From an uncultured Bacilli bacterium (GTDB taxonomy: Bacteria > Bacillota_I > Bacilli_A > RF39 > UBA660), in NCBI GenBank assembly GCA_947628745.1, contig CANRBB010000004.1:1-41705 (forward strand): a stretch of DNA of 41,705 nt, given 5' to 3'. Shown piece by piece: positions 1-8,949 of the stretch. The position numbers and the translations under genes are program-made. The notes below the pieces were generated by a model. That model ran no database searches, had not been told where the DNA came from, and saw only the letters and a program-made list of their open reading frames with translations. The stretch's first letter is position 1. Each line of letters begins with the position of its first letter.

Positions 1-75
1 CTTCTCTAACACTTCGTCGATACCTACGCATGTATTGGACTTTCACCAACTAGATATATGCCATGCACGGCACAC
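1..75 (-). mobile_element. 5' end of a group II intron (continues beyond window start)
   Basis: Minus strand from 75 reads GTGTGCCGTGCATGGCATATATCTAGTTGGTGAAAGTCCAATAC...GACGAAGTG: GUGYG 5' boundary plus the GGTGAAAGTCC domain I motif. Starts directly after the pyk terminator. Confidence 0.7.
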
Positions 76-77
76 TT

Positions 78-115
78 AAAAAACTGTGAGTCATTTAAAG
101 ACTTACAGTTTTTTT
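78..115. terminator. Intrinsic terminator of pyk (potentially bidirectional)
   Basis: AAAAAACTGTGAGTC-ATTTAAA-GACTTACAGTTTTTTT hairpin, overlapping the pyk stop codon. Confidence 0.85.
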
Positions 116-1556
116 AATCTATAACTTCAATTTTCATAAAGTTAGTAGTTTTAGCACCTGTATTAGGGAAACCACCAGTGATAATAATCTTATCACCTTT
201 ATCTAATTTCATGATTTGTTTTGCTTGTTTAACAGCATCTGCAACTAACTCATCAGTTGACGCATACTCTCCTGTAACTACTGGATAAACTCCCCAGTTT
301 AACACTAGTTTGCGAGCTACTCTTTCGTCTGGAACAGCTGCGATGATAGTGGCATCTGGTTTTAGATTACTTATTTTTTGAGCTGTGAAACCACTCATTG
401 TTGCTGCAACAATAGCTTTAACCTCTAAGTCTTCAGCAGCTTTTACAACACTGTGTGCAATTAAATCATGTATATCATGGTCTCTTTTTACATTATAATT
501 AGTACTATATTCGTCAAAATGTTCTTCTGCAACATCAGCAACTTCACCTAAATATTGAGAGGCAAGATCTGGATGAGCACCAATAGTGGTTTCGTCACTT
601 AACCATACAGCATCAGCGCCATCAAATACTGCTGTTGAGATATCAGTTAATTCTGCCTTTGTTGGACGAGAATTTTGACACATACTCTTTAACATTTCAG
701 TTGCGACAATACAAAACTTACCTTTTTCATGACATTTTCTCAAGATTTCTTTCTGTAATACTGGTACTTGGACAAATGGAACTTCAACACTTAAATCGCC
801 TCTAGCTACAATTATTCCATCTGTTTCATCGATAATTTCATCGATATTTTCAATGGCTTTGGCAGTTTCAATTTTAGATAAAATAGGCATATCTTTTCTA
901 CCATATTTTTCTAGTAATTTTCTAGCAGCCCTAACATCATCGGCACATGATACGAATGATATACCAAGGAAATCTCCATCATGTTGGCAAGCATATTCGA
1001 TATCCTTTTCATCATCTTCGGAAACAAAAGGAATATTTAAGTCTACCCCCGGAATATTTACCCCACGTTTACTCTTTAATAGGGCATCGTCTAGTATTTT
1101 ACAAGTTACTCCGTCGTTTTCGACTGATATTACTTCAAGTCTAACAAAGCCATCATTAAGAAGAATGGTAGTGCCTACTTTAATATTGTCAATTACTTCT
1201 GGATAGTTAAAACTAATTCTTTCACTGTTACCCAATACTTGTTCTTTTACTATTCTAATAGTATTACCAGCTTTGAAATCTATATAATCATTCTCAAAAA
1301 TGCAAGTTCTTAGATCTGGTCCTTTGGTGTCAAATAGTATAGCAATATTAGCGCCTAATTCTTCACGCGCTCTTTTTGCTAGATTTTCATCGATTAGTTT
1401 TTCTTCTGGTGTTGCATGTGAAAAATTAATACGGATTGTGTTCATTCCATTGGCAACCAATTTTTTAAAAACTTCCCAGTCTTGTGTTGCTGGGCCTATG
1501 CCACAAATCATTTTTGTTTTTCTCATTATTATTACACTCCTTTTCGACAATTCCAA
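114..1556 (-). CDS. pyk: Pyruvate kinase
   Basis: Full-length; RKTKMICGIGPAT, INFSHA, FDTKGPDLRT and TEMLKSMCQNSRPTKAE motifs. Confidence 0.97.
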   Translation of the reverse strand: MELSKRSVIIMRKTKMICGIGPATQDWEVFKKLVANGMNTIRINFSHATPEEKLIDENLAKRAREELGANIAILFDTKGPDLRTCIFENDYIDFKAGNTIRIVKEQVLGNSERISFNYPEVIDNIKVGTTILLNDGFVRLEVISVENDGVTCKILDDALLKSKRGVNIPGVDLNIPFVSEDDEKDIEYACQHDGDFLGISFVSCADDVRAARKLLEKYGRKDMPILSKIETAKAIENIDEIIDETDGIIVARGDLSVEVPFVQVPVLQKEILRKCHEKGKFCIVATEMLKSMCQNSRPTKAELTDISTAVFDGADAVWLSDETTIGAHPDLASQYLGEVADVAEEHFDEYSTNYNVKRDHDIHDLIAHSVVKAAEDLEVKAIVAATMSGFTAQKISNLKPDATIIAAVPDERVARKLVLNWGVYPVVTGEYASTDELVADAVKQAKQIMKLDKGDKIIITGGFPNTGAKTTNFMKIEVID

Positions 1557-1627
1557 TTATACTACAACAAACTAATATTTGTAAATATTAACTTTAAGTT
1601 ATAATTAGTTGTGATTTTGTTTTAATA

Positions 1628-2449
1628 TTACTTTTGACATTTTTTACAATAATAGGTTCCTCGGCCATTAATTTTAACGTTAATAATTTCACTAGAGCAA
1701 ATTGGGCATTTGCCTTTCTTTTTTCCATGAACATTTAATTCATTTTGAAATAAACCATGAACCCCCTCACTAGATGTAAAACTTTTAATAGTAGTTCCTC
1801 CTAATGCTATGGCCCTTTCTAGAACAATTTTAGTATTTCTAACAATCTCGTTACAGTCCTTTAAAGTTAAATCGCAGGACTTTTTAAAAGGAGATATATG
1901 ACTTAAGAATAATATTTCATCATCATATATATTACCAATACCAGTAATGATTGTTTGATCTAACAAAGTTGTTTTAATAGGTAAAGATTTTTTCTTCAAT
2001 TTTTGCTTAAGATAGGTGCCATCTAATCTTTTATCGTCATATTCATAGCCTAGCTCACAAAGTGGTGCTACCTCATAAGCGTTGTGCTTATCTAGTAAAT
2101 ACATTTTTCCAAATTTTCTTACATCATGATAACGCATTTCTTCGTTATCTGAAAAAGTAAAGACAATATGCTCATGCTTTTCAAGTGGGTCATCTTGGTT
2201 CCTGAAAAAGAATTTTCCCTCCATTCTTAAATGAATAAGTAGTAGATAGGACTCAAGTACTATAACTATGAACTTACCTCTAGTTTTGATGTCTAATATC
2301 TTTTGATTTATTATATTTGTTTTGAATTCTTTAACGCTAGGTGTTGCAATAATATTATCCCAGTATACATCTACTGATGAAATAGTTCGCCCAATAATTT
2401 TTTTGGATAAGGCTTTAGCTACGGTTATTACTTCTGGTTTCTCTGGCAT
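1628..2449 (-). CDS. mutM: Formamidopyrimidine-DNA glycosylase
   Basis: N-terminal MPEKPEV, C-terminal zinc finger CPICSSEI...GRGTYYCKKCQ; adjacent to polA as in Firmicutes. Confidence 0.97.
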   Translation of the reverse strand: MPEKPEVITVAKALSKKIIGRTISSVDVYWDNIIATPSVKEFKTNIINQKILDIKTRGKFIVIVLESYLLLIHLRMEGKFFFRNQDDPLEKHEHIVFTFSDNEEMRYHDVRKFGKMYLLDKHNAYEVAPLCELGYEYDDKRLDGTYLKQKLKKKSLPIKTTLLDQTIITGIGNIYDDEILFLSHISPFKKSCDLTLKDCNEIVRNTKIVLERAIALGGTTIKSFTSSEGVHGLFQNELNVHGKKKGKCPICSSEIINVKINGRGTYYCKKCQK

Positions 2450-2461
2450 AATTTTTCTCCT

Positions 2462-5083
2462 TTACTTTGCATCATACCACGTTTTGCCTGTAGATATTTC
2501 TACTTTTAGTGGCACTGATAATTTGTAAACATTTTCCATTAAGTTTCTTACTATTTCCTCTACTTCTTCTTTTTCTTCTATTAATACATTAAAGATTAGT
2601 TCATCGTGTACTTGAATTAACATTTTACTTTTTAATTTTCTCTTATTAAATTCATTATAAATATCTATCATCGCTTTCTTAAGGATATCTGCTGAACTTC
2701 CTTGTATAGGGGTATTTAGTGCGATACGTTCACCTTGTGTTCTTACCATATAATTGCTAGATTGCAATTCACTAATAACGCGGCGTCGATTCATAATTGT
2801 CGTTACGTAACCATCCTGATAAGCTTTTTCTTTTTCTCTGTCCATATAATCTTTAACACCATTGTAACTATTCAAGTATTTTTCTAAAAACTCCTTGGCT
2901 TCTTTAACATTTATTTTTAAATCTTCACTTAAGCCGAAAGAACTGATACCATAAAGTATGCCAAAATTTACAGCTTTTGCTGTACGTCGCATATTTGGTG
3001 TTACTTCGTTTTCTTTGACATTATATATTTCTGCTGCCGTCTCAGTATGGATATCTTTGTCATTTATAAAAGCCTGCCTAAGGGCATCTACTCCCGACAT
3101 ATGAGCAAACATTCTTAATTCTACTTGTGAATAATCACTAGATAATAAGACTGAGTTTTCTTCAGCGACGAAAGCTTTTCTGACTAATTTACCATAATCA
3201 TCTCTGATAGGAATATTTTGCAAATTTGGTCTTACGCTTGATAGTCTTCCAGTTCTTGTCAAAGTTTGATTAAATACTGTGTGAATTTTGCCATCTTCTT
3301 TAATTTCAAGTTTTAAACCCTCAGCATAATTAGTATATAGTTTTGTCACCATGCGATAATCAAGAATTTTTTCGACGATAGGATGATAAGATATAACTTT
3401 GTCTAGCACATCTTTACTAGTAGAATAATTTTTGCTACTAGACATTCTTTTTGGATAAGGTATTTGTAATTTCTCAAATAAGATTATGCCTAATTGTTTT
3501 GGAGACATGATATTAAATGATTCCTGGGCATATTCATAAATCTCTTTTTGAAGAAGGTCTATTTTTTTATTTAATTCTGTGCTTAGTTCTTCAAGATATT
3601 TATCATTTACTTTTATACCTTCTAATTCCATATCTGCTAAAACATTAGCAAGGGGCATTTCTATTTCTTCAAACAATTTTAATTCATCGTAATCTTTAAT
3701 TCCTTGTAGAAGTTTATCCCTTGTTTCATAAATAAAAGTGGTTTTATCACAAATAATTTTTTTTAGTTGTTCTTCATCTAAAAGTTTTATTCTCTTGTCA
3801 CTACCAAAAGTCTCTTCATATGATGGGATTTGATATTTAAAGGCTCTGGCTAAGTAAGATATATCATCTTTCACAACATAATCTAGTAAATAGGCTGCAA
3901 TCATAGTATCAAAAGAGTTATTTTCTATTTTGATATTGAAATTTTTCTTTAAAAAGACAATATTTTTTTTAACATCGTAGGTATACTTTGGAGAATTAGA
4001 ATTAAAGATTTCCAAATTATTTTTAATCTCTTCGGCATTTAAATAATAGATGTTATGTCCATCACAAATACCCATACCTAAAGCATTAGCACCATAATAG
4101 TTGATATCATCTAATTCCAAATAGTAACTAAATTCTTTAGTGGGGTCAAATTCTTTGATGTCGGCCAATTGATATTTAGGGTGTTCATTTACTGCTTTTT
4201 CTTGAATTTCTATGTCGAATAAATCATATTTTTTTATTAAAGACTTAAATTCTAATTCACGTAGAAGAGTGGCAAAACGTTCTTTATTTATGCCTTTGTA
4301 CTTTAAATCTTCTAAGGAAAAATCGAGAGGAACTTCACGATAAATTGTTGCTATCTCATAACTCATGTAAGCACTGTCTTTTCCATCTAACAATTTTTCC
4401 TTTGTCTTACCAGATATTTCGTCGATATTATTATATAGGTTATCAAGGGTATGATAGGTACTAATTAATTTTATGGCCGTCTTCTCACCGATACCTTTTA
4501 CACCTGGAATGTTGTCACTACTATCGCCCATTAGCGCTTTTAAGTCGATCATGTGGATAGGTTCTGTTTGATATACTTCATAAAACTTGTCCTCAGTCAT
4601 TTTAATATAATCGTCTTTTTTTAGGAGCTTAACGTCTACTTCTTTTGTTATAAGTTGTAGTAAATCTTTATCACTACTAACGATAGTCGCAACGAATTCA
4701 TCTTCCTCGTCAACCATTTTGGCAAGAGTTCCTATGATATCATCTGCCTCAAAGTTTTCTATTTCATAGCGAAAAATACCCATCGCATCTAATATTTCTT
4801 TAGCTTTAGGGAATTGTAGTTTTAAATCTTCAGGCATTTCTAGACGCCCAGCTTTATAAAAATCATATTTGGTATGGCGAAAGGTTTTGCCTTTATCGAA
4901 GGCTACTAATATATACTCTGGCTTTTCCTCTTCTAATATTTTATTAATCATGTTAATAAAACTATATATGGCATTCGTAGGAAAACCGGATGAATTTTTC
5001 ATGATATTACCTGTATAACTACTAGTAGCATAGTAACTTCTAAATAATAAATTATTGCCATCCACAAGAATTACTTTTTTCAT
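2462..5083 (-). CDS. polA: DNA polymerase I
   Basis: 5'-3' exonuclease domain (VDGNNLLFRSYYA, GDSSDNIPGVKGIGEKTA) and family A polymerase motifs (SSDYSQVELRMFAH, RRTAKAVNFGILYG, QVHDELIF). Confidence 0.98.
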   Translation of the reverse strand: MKKVILVDGNNLLFRSYYATSSYTGNIMKNSSGFPTNAIYSFINMINKILEEEKPEYILVAFDKGKTFRHTKYDFYKAGRLEMPEDLKLQFPKAKEILDAMGIFRYEIENFEADDIIGTLAKMVDEEDEFVATIVSSDKDLLQLITKEVDVKLLKKDDYIKMTEDKFYEVYQTEPIHMIDLKALMGDSSDNIPGVKGIGEKTAIKLISTYHTLDNLYNNIDEISGKTKEKLLDGKDSAYMSYEIATIYREVPLDFSLEDLKYKGINKERFATLLRELEFKSLIKKYDLFDIEIQEKAVNEHPKYQLADIKEFDPTKEFSYYLELDDINYYGANALGMGICDGHNIYYLNAEEIKNNLEIFNSNSPKYTYDVKKNIVFLKKNFNIKIENNSFDTMIAAYLLDYVVKDDISYLARAFKYQIPSYEETFGSDKRIKLLDEEQLKKIICDKTTFIYETRDKLLQGIKDYDELKLFEEIEMPLANVLADMELEGIKVNDKYLEELSTELNKKIDLLQKEIYEYAQESFNIMSPKQLGIILFEKLQIPYPKRMSSSKNYSTSKDVLDKVISYHPIVEKILDYRMVTKLYTNYAEGLKLEIKEDGKIHTVFNQTLTRTGRLSSVRPNLQNIPIRDDYGKLVRKAFVAEENSVLLSSDYSQVELRMFAHMSGVDALRQAFINDKDIHTETAAEIYNVKENEVTPNMRRTAKAVNFGILYGISSFGLSEDLKINVKEAKEFLEKYLNSYNGVKDYMDREKEKAYQDGYVTTIMNRRRVISELQSSNYMVRTQGERIALNTPIQGSSADILKKAMIDIYNEFNKRKLKSKMLIQVHDELIFNVLIEEKEEVEEIVRNLMENVYKLSVPLKVEISTGKTWYDAK

Positions 5084-5238
5084 ATCTTAATGTCGAGGTA
5101 TCCCGACTGCACCTTCTTTCAATATAAAGTTAAAAAGTTTAGTCTAAATTTCTATAATTTTAGTTATTCTACATATATAACATATATAATGTAGCGTCAA
5201 AAATATTATAGCATGTCTTACTAAACTTTGGATAGTTA

Positions 5239-5388
5239 TTATTTTATCAAGGCATAAGAGCCATTATGATTTCTATATACATCTTGTTTTTCCAGATTCA
5301 TAATTCTATTACTCATCAAGAGTACCAAAATTAGTAATATTGCGTAAACACTTATTAAGCATAATCCTTTCTTTATAAAATTTGTCAT
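5239..5388 (-). CDS. Small single-TM protein divergent from lexA; candidate SOS-induced cell-division inhibitor (YneA/SosA-like position)
   Basis: Absent from the ORF track. Minus strand ATG at 5388 encodes MTNFIKKGLCLISVYAILLILVLLMSNRIMNLEKQDVYRNHNGSYALIK*. RBS GAGAGGAGTG upstream. Promoter TTGACG-N17-TATAAT with a LexA-box-like sequence in the spacer. Confidence 0.6.
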   Translation of the reverse strand: MTNFIKKGLCLISVYAILLILVLLMSNRIMNLEKQDVYRNHNGSYALIK

Positions 5389-5418
5389 TGTAAATCACTC
5401 CTCTCTTATTACACTTCA

Positions 5419-5447
5419 ATTATACTTAATACATTTGTTCGCGTCAA
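5419..5447 (-). promoter_or_regulatory. Promoter of small divergent ORF with LexA-like box in spacer
   Basis: Minus strand TTGACG (5447-5442), 17 nt, TATAAT (5424-5419). Spacer overlaps CGAACAAATGTATT (5441-5428), resembling the Gram-positive SOS box CGAACNNNNGTTYG. Confidence 0.65.
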
Positions 5448-5455
5448 TAGTTTTT

Positions 5456-5495
5456 TAAACATTTGTTTGACATTTTACAATATTCGTGTTAACAT
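5456..5495 (+). promoter_or_regulatory. lexA promoter with overlapping LexA-like box
   Basis: TTGACA (5467-5472), 17 nt, TAACAT (5490-5495). TAAACATTTGTTTG (5456-5469) overlaps the -35. Confidence 0.65.
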
Positions 5496-5518
5496 GGTCT
5501 TATACGAGGAGGTAGATT

Positions 5519-6136
5519 ATGGAAAAGTTAACCGAAAGTCAGTATAATATTTTACAAGTTCTAAAAAAGTTAATAGCAGAGAAAGGATTCCCACCTACTG
5601 TTAGAGAGATTGGAGAAAGAGCCAATTTATCATCCCCTGCTACAACCCACTTTCACCTTAATAAATTAGCTGAAAAAGGATATATTGAGAAAGGCGATGG
5701 CAAAAATAGAACCATTAAGTTACTTGTTGAAAATGAATTTCTAAATAAGGATGATGATGTAATTGAAGTGCCTCTTCTTGGTAAAGTCACAGCTGGTTCG
5801 CCTATTGAAGCGATAGAGATGCCTAACCAATTTTTCCCTTTACCAGCCAATATTATAAGTGGAAAAAAAGAAGTATTTACTCTTAATGTAAGTGGCGAAA
5901 GCATGATTAATGTAGGTATTTACGATGGTGATGTGTTAATAGTTGAAAGGTGCGATACAGCTAAAAATGGTGATACAGTGGTGGCAATGAATGATAACAA
6001 TGAGGTTACAGTTAAGACATTTTATAAAGAAAATGGTTATTTCAGATTGCAACCAGAAAATGATACAATGCAACCTATTATTCTAAAAAAAGTCACTATA
6101 TTAGGTAAAGCAATTGGTCTTTATAGAAAATTTTAA
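5519..6136 (+). CDS. lexA: LexA repressor
   Basis: N-terminal wHTH (GFPPTVREIGERANLSSPATTHFHL), Ala-Gly cleavage site (VTAGSP), SESM..GD and TVVAMNDNNEVTVKTF Ser/Lys dyad. Confidence 0.97.
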   Translation: MEKLTESQYNILQVLKKLIAEKGFPPTVREIGERANLSSPATTHFHLNKLAEKGYIEKGDGKNRTIKLLVENEFLNKDDDVIEVPLLGKVTAGSPIEAIEMPNQFFPLPANIISGKKEVFTLNVSGESMINVGIYDGDVLIVERCDTAKNGDTVVAMNDNNEVTVKTFYKENGYFRLQPENDTMQPIILKKVTILGKAIGLYRKF

Positions 6137-6158
6137 AAAGAGCGTTTCAGCTCTTTTT
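6135..6158. terminator. Bidirectional terminator between convergent lexA and ORF 6147-7109
   Basis: AAAAAGAGC-GTTTCA-GCTCTTTTT. Confidence 0.8.
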
Positions 6159-7109
6159 AAATTTACTTCTAACTTTGTTAAATCTTTTAGCAGAATAATT
6201 TTGATCTAAAAGTTGTTTATATGGTTGATCATATATAAATTGATCTTTATAAAACTCCAGTACAATATCTTTTAAAAATGTATGGTTATATGCAACATAG
6301 TATAAAACATCTGTAATTTCCCAATTTTCAATCATATTAATTAACTCTTTTGATAAATTATTTTTCATAAACAATCCTGCTGGCCCTGCCATTTTATTCT
6401 TATAATAATTATTAAGTAAGGGTAACATTATGTCAATATAATTATCAATATCACTATTAAATAGATTTAAAAGCAAGAAGACTGCTACTTGTATATTTTC
6501 AATTACAATATTTGGAGGTTGGAAGGATGCACCACGGGATAAAATTCCAGTAATATTATTGACAGTATAAGGTTTCGTATAATATATTTTGTCAATAATA
6601 TGAGAGGGAAAGATGGTGCTCAGGTACTTATCCTCGCTAGTAGTTTTAAGGTAGATCTTCCTTTTGGCAAAATAATCTAAATCATTATAATACAGGAAAC
6701 CATTCACTAAATTTAGTAAATGTCGTTCATCTGTTTTATAAAGTGCGATTATTTCTTGGGGTGTTCTAATATTAGTTTTAAGCTTTTCATAAAGATTATT
6801 AGTAGATGAAGGTGATTTATCAGTGCAATTTAGTAACATAAGCGTATCATGATATAGTAGTTGGAGAAGCATTTGGCAAGACTTTGGTTCTTGTTCTTGT
6901 AAAGTTTTGATAGTGTTAACTAATACGCTTAAATATTCTATTTGGAAATTCTTTAAACTATGTTTATTATTACTTAAAGAATAATTATCTTTTTCTAACT
7001 CTATATACTTATTAATAAGGCGTTTTTGTAATTTTTTTATACTTTCACATATTGGTTCTCTGATTTCGTTTACATAATTGTAAAAATAAAATTTACTATT
7101 GTTATTCAT
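6147..7109 (-). CDS. Hypothetical protein
   Basis: Long ORF; no recognised motif. Confidence 0.7.
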   Translation of the reverse strand: MNNNSKFYFYNYVNEIREPICESIKKLQKRLINKYIELEKDNYSLSNNKHSLKNFQIEYLSVLVNTIKTLQEQEPKSCQMLLQLLYHDTLMLLNCTDKSPSSTNNLYEKLKTNIRTPQEIIALYKTDERHLLNLVNGFLYYNDLDYFAKRKIYLKTTSEDKYLSTIFPSHIIDKIYYTKPYTVNNITGILSRGASFQPPNIVIENIQVAVFLLLNLFNSDIDNYIDIMLPLLNNYYKNKMAGPAGLFMKNNLSKELINMIENWEITDVLYYVAYNHTFLKDIVLEFYKDQFIYDQPYKQLLDQNYSAKRFNKVRSKFKKS

Positions 7110-7126
7110 AACTTCACCTCATTTTT

Positions 7127-7828
7127 CTATTCGGTCTCAGTCTTTGAAATTAGTTTCTTAATAATATAGCTAGCAATTAGAAGTCCTGCACTGGGTGGCA
7201 CAAAAGAATTTGAAGGTATAACATCCTCTATCTTATGATGAGGTATTTCCTTACTGCACATAACCATTAATTTTTTGTTTATATGGTTATCCCTTAAATA
7301 TTTTCTGATTTTTTTAGCAAGAGGGTCCCCTTTTGTTTTAGTAATGTCAGTAATTTCTAAGTCCTCTGGATTTTCTCTATTTCCTGTACCCATACTGGAA
7401 ATAATATTAAAGTTATTTAAGAGAGCATATTCAATAATTTTCTCTTTGGTTTTTACAGTATCACAACAATCAGCTATATAGTCTACTTTATATTTAAATA
7501 ATTCTTGGTAATTTTCAACTGTTATATATTCATTAATAGTTATTACTTTACAATGAGGGTTTATTAATTTAATTCTTTCTTTAAAGCATTCAGTTTTTAG
7601 GCGATTTAGAGTATTATCTAAGGCTATAATTTGCCTATTTATATTGCTTTCTTCAACCGTGTCATAATCTACCAAAATTAATGTACCAATATTTGAGCGA
7701 GCTAGAGCCTCGACAACGTATCCTCCTACTCCACCTATTCCTATAATCATGACGCATTTACCACTCATAGCGTCAACTTTTTTATCGCCATAAAGTTTAG
7801 CTAGTCTTGAGAAACGATTACTCACCAT
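7127..7828 (-). CDS. tcdA: ThiF/E1-like tRNA threonylcarbamoyladenosine dehydratase
   Basis: MIIGIGGVGGYVVEALARSNIGTLILVDYDTVEESNINRQ nucleotide-binding motif; SMGTGNRENPEDLEITDITKTKGDPLAKKIRKYLR. Confidence 0.93.
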   Translation of the reverse strand: MVSNRFSRLAKLYGDKKVDAMSGKCVMIIGIGGVGGYVVEALARSNIGTLILVDYDTVEESNINRQIIALDNTLNRLKTECFKERIKLINPHCKVITINEYITVENYQELFKYKVDYIADCCDTVKTKEKIIEYALLNNFNIISSMGTGNRENPEDLEITDITKTKGDPLAKKIRKYLRDNHINKKLMVMCSKEIPHHKIEDVIPSNSFVPPSAGLLIASYIIKKLISKTETE

Positions 7829-8594
7829 TTTTGTTTATCTTCTTTACTTTAGAATTATGGATGAGATTTAGTGGTGTATTATTTAAAGATTTATTTAAAG
7901 ATTGTAGTTTGGCATACTCTTGCTGATTATCTTTAGCTAGTTTATAGAAGCTGTTTAAACTCTTATAGTCCTTGGTATTAATCTCTCGAAAGAAGTTTAA
8001 AATTTGCTCAAATTTTTCTTGTTCAATGATTGAGCCTTTGATTATTTCAAAATCTACATAGTTAAATAATGGCAAAGTCTTGAAAAGTAATAATAAGTTA
8101 TTATCATTTACATATTTATTTACATCCATATATTTCATATTAGTCGAAGCAAAACTCATTTTATCTAATTTTTCCTGAGTTAAATCTTCTAGAACCCTTA
8201 ATTTTTTGAAATCTAAATACCTATTTTTATTATTATCATCTTCATTTTTTAAATCTAAAATCAATGCCCCTAACAATTGGTCAAGATTTTCACTAACTTT
8301 ATCTGGAATATTTACTTCATATATGTCATATAAGCCTGTATTTATATCCATTTTTGTAGTAACAATGACATTGCTTTTTGTTGTTTTTAAAGAGTTTCTG
8401 ATAAACTCCATAACATTTTGTGGAGTTGACACAGTATTTTTATAAGCTGATTCTGAAAACTTATGATTGGAAACAAAGATTTCACTAGGGCCAATATTAA
8501 AGTGTGAAACATGTTGGGCAATCTTGTTGGCTGTTTTAAGTTTAACTCTTACATTTATAATTCTCTCACGATTTAAAATAGGAAAGATTAGCAT
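7818..8594 (-). CDS. Hypothetical protein
   Basis: ORF overlapping the tcdA start by 11 nt; no recognised domain. Confidence 0.7.
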   Translation of the reverse strand: MLIFPILNRERIINVRVKLKTANKIAQHVSHFNIGPSEIFVSNHKFSESAYKNTVSTPQNVMEFIRNSLKTTKSNVIVTTKMDINTGLYDIYEVNIPDKVSENLDQLLGALILDLKNEDDNNKNRYLDFKKLRVLEDLTQEKLDKMSFASTNMKYMDVNKYVNDNNLLLLFKTLPLFNYVDFEIIKGSIIEQEKFEQILNFFREINTKDYKSLNSFYKLAKDNQQEYAKLQSLNKSLNNTPLNLIHNSKVKKINKNGE

Positions 8595-8644
8595 AGTTAG
8601 TCACCTCAATATTGGTTATTATATCATATAATGTTCTAAATAGC

Positions 8645-8674
8645 AAAAAAAATGCCAAAGGAGCGGTCTTGGCA
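8645..8674 (-). terminator. Intrinsic terminator of the 6S-like RNA
   Basis: TGCCAAGACCGCTCCTTTGGCA followed by 8 T on minus strand. Confidence 0.75.
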
Positions 8675-8823
8675 TAACGATAAAACCTGCTCTTATATAC
8701 AGGTGGGTACTTTTAGTTTACCTTTAGGATTCCCATATGTAATGGGCATTCAACACCAGTAAACTTTCAAAGCTCCCTTATCGTTTCTTTAGTCGGTTTT
8801 ATGATTGCTAGTATCGCATCCTT
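8645..8823 (-). ncRNA. ssrS: 6S RNA-like transcript (candidate ssrS)
   Basis: Rod-like pairing on minus strand: terminal AAAGGA(T)GCG/CGCTCCTTT, AACGATAA/TTATCGTT, AGTTTAC/GTAAACT. ACCTG...CAGGT hairpin in the 3' bubble strand, terminator TGCCAAGACCGCTCCTTTGGCATTTTTTTT, TATAAT just upstream (8835-8830). Near tcdA, as B. subtilis bsrA is near yrvM. Confidence 0.6.
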
Positions 8824-8949
8824 TAGACAATTATAGTGTATCATTTAAAACACTATTATTCAAGTATTCTGCCAAAACTTTACTAATTTTGACAAAACAA
8901 AATATTGCCAGTTTTATAATCAAGCATACATTATTATAGGTGATGGTAG

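Noticed and set aside
853-1206. Antisense ORFs inside pyk (853-1206, 947-1144, 1300-1575)
   Set aside because: Shadow ORFs opposite a clearly conserved gene; no RBS or family signal.
2322-2528. + strand ORF across the mutM/polA junction
   Set aside because: Shadow ORF over two conserved genes.
5165-5200. CTACATATATAACATATATAATGTAG inverted repeat upstream of polA
   Set aside because: AT-rich, short repeat with no clear promoter overlap or T tract; too likely by chance at this base composition.
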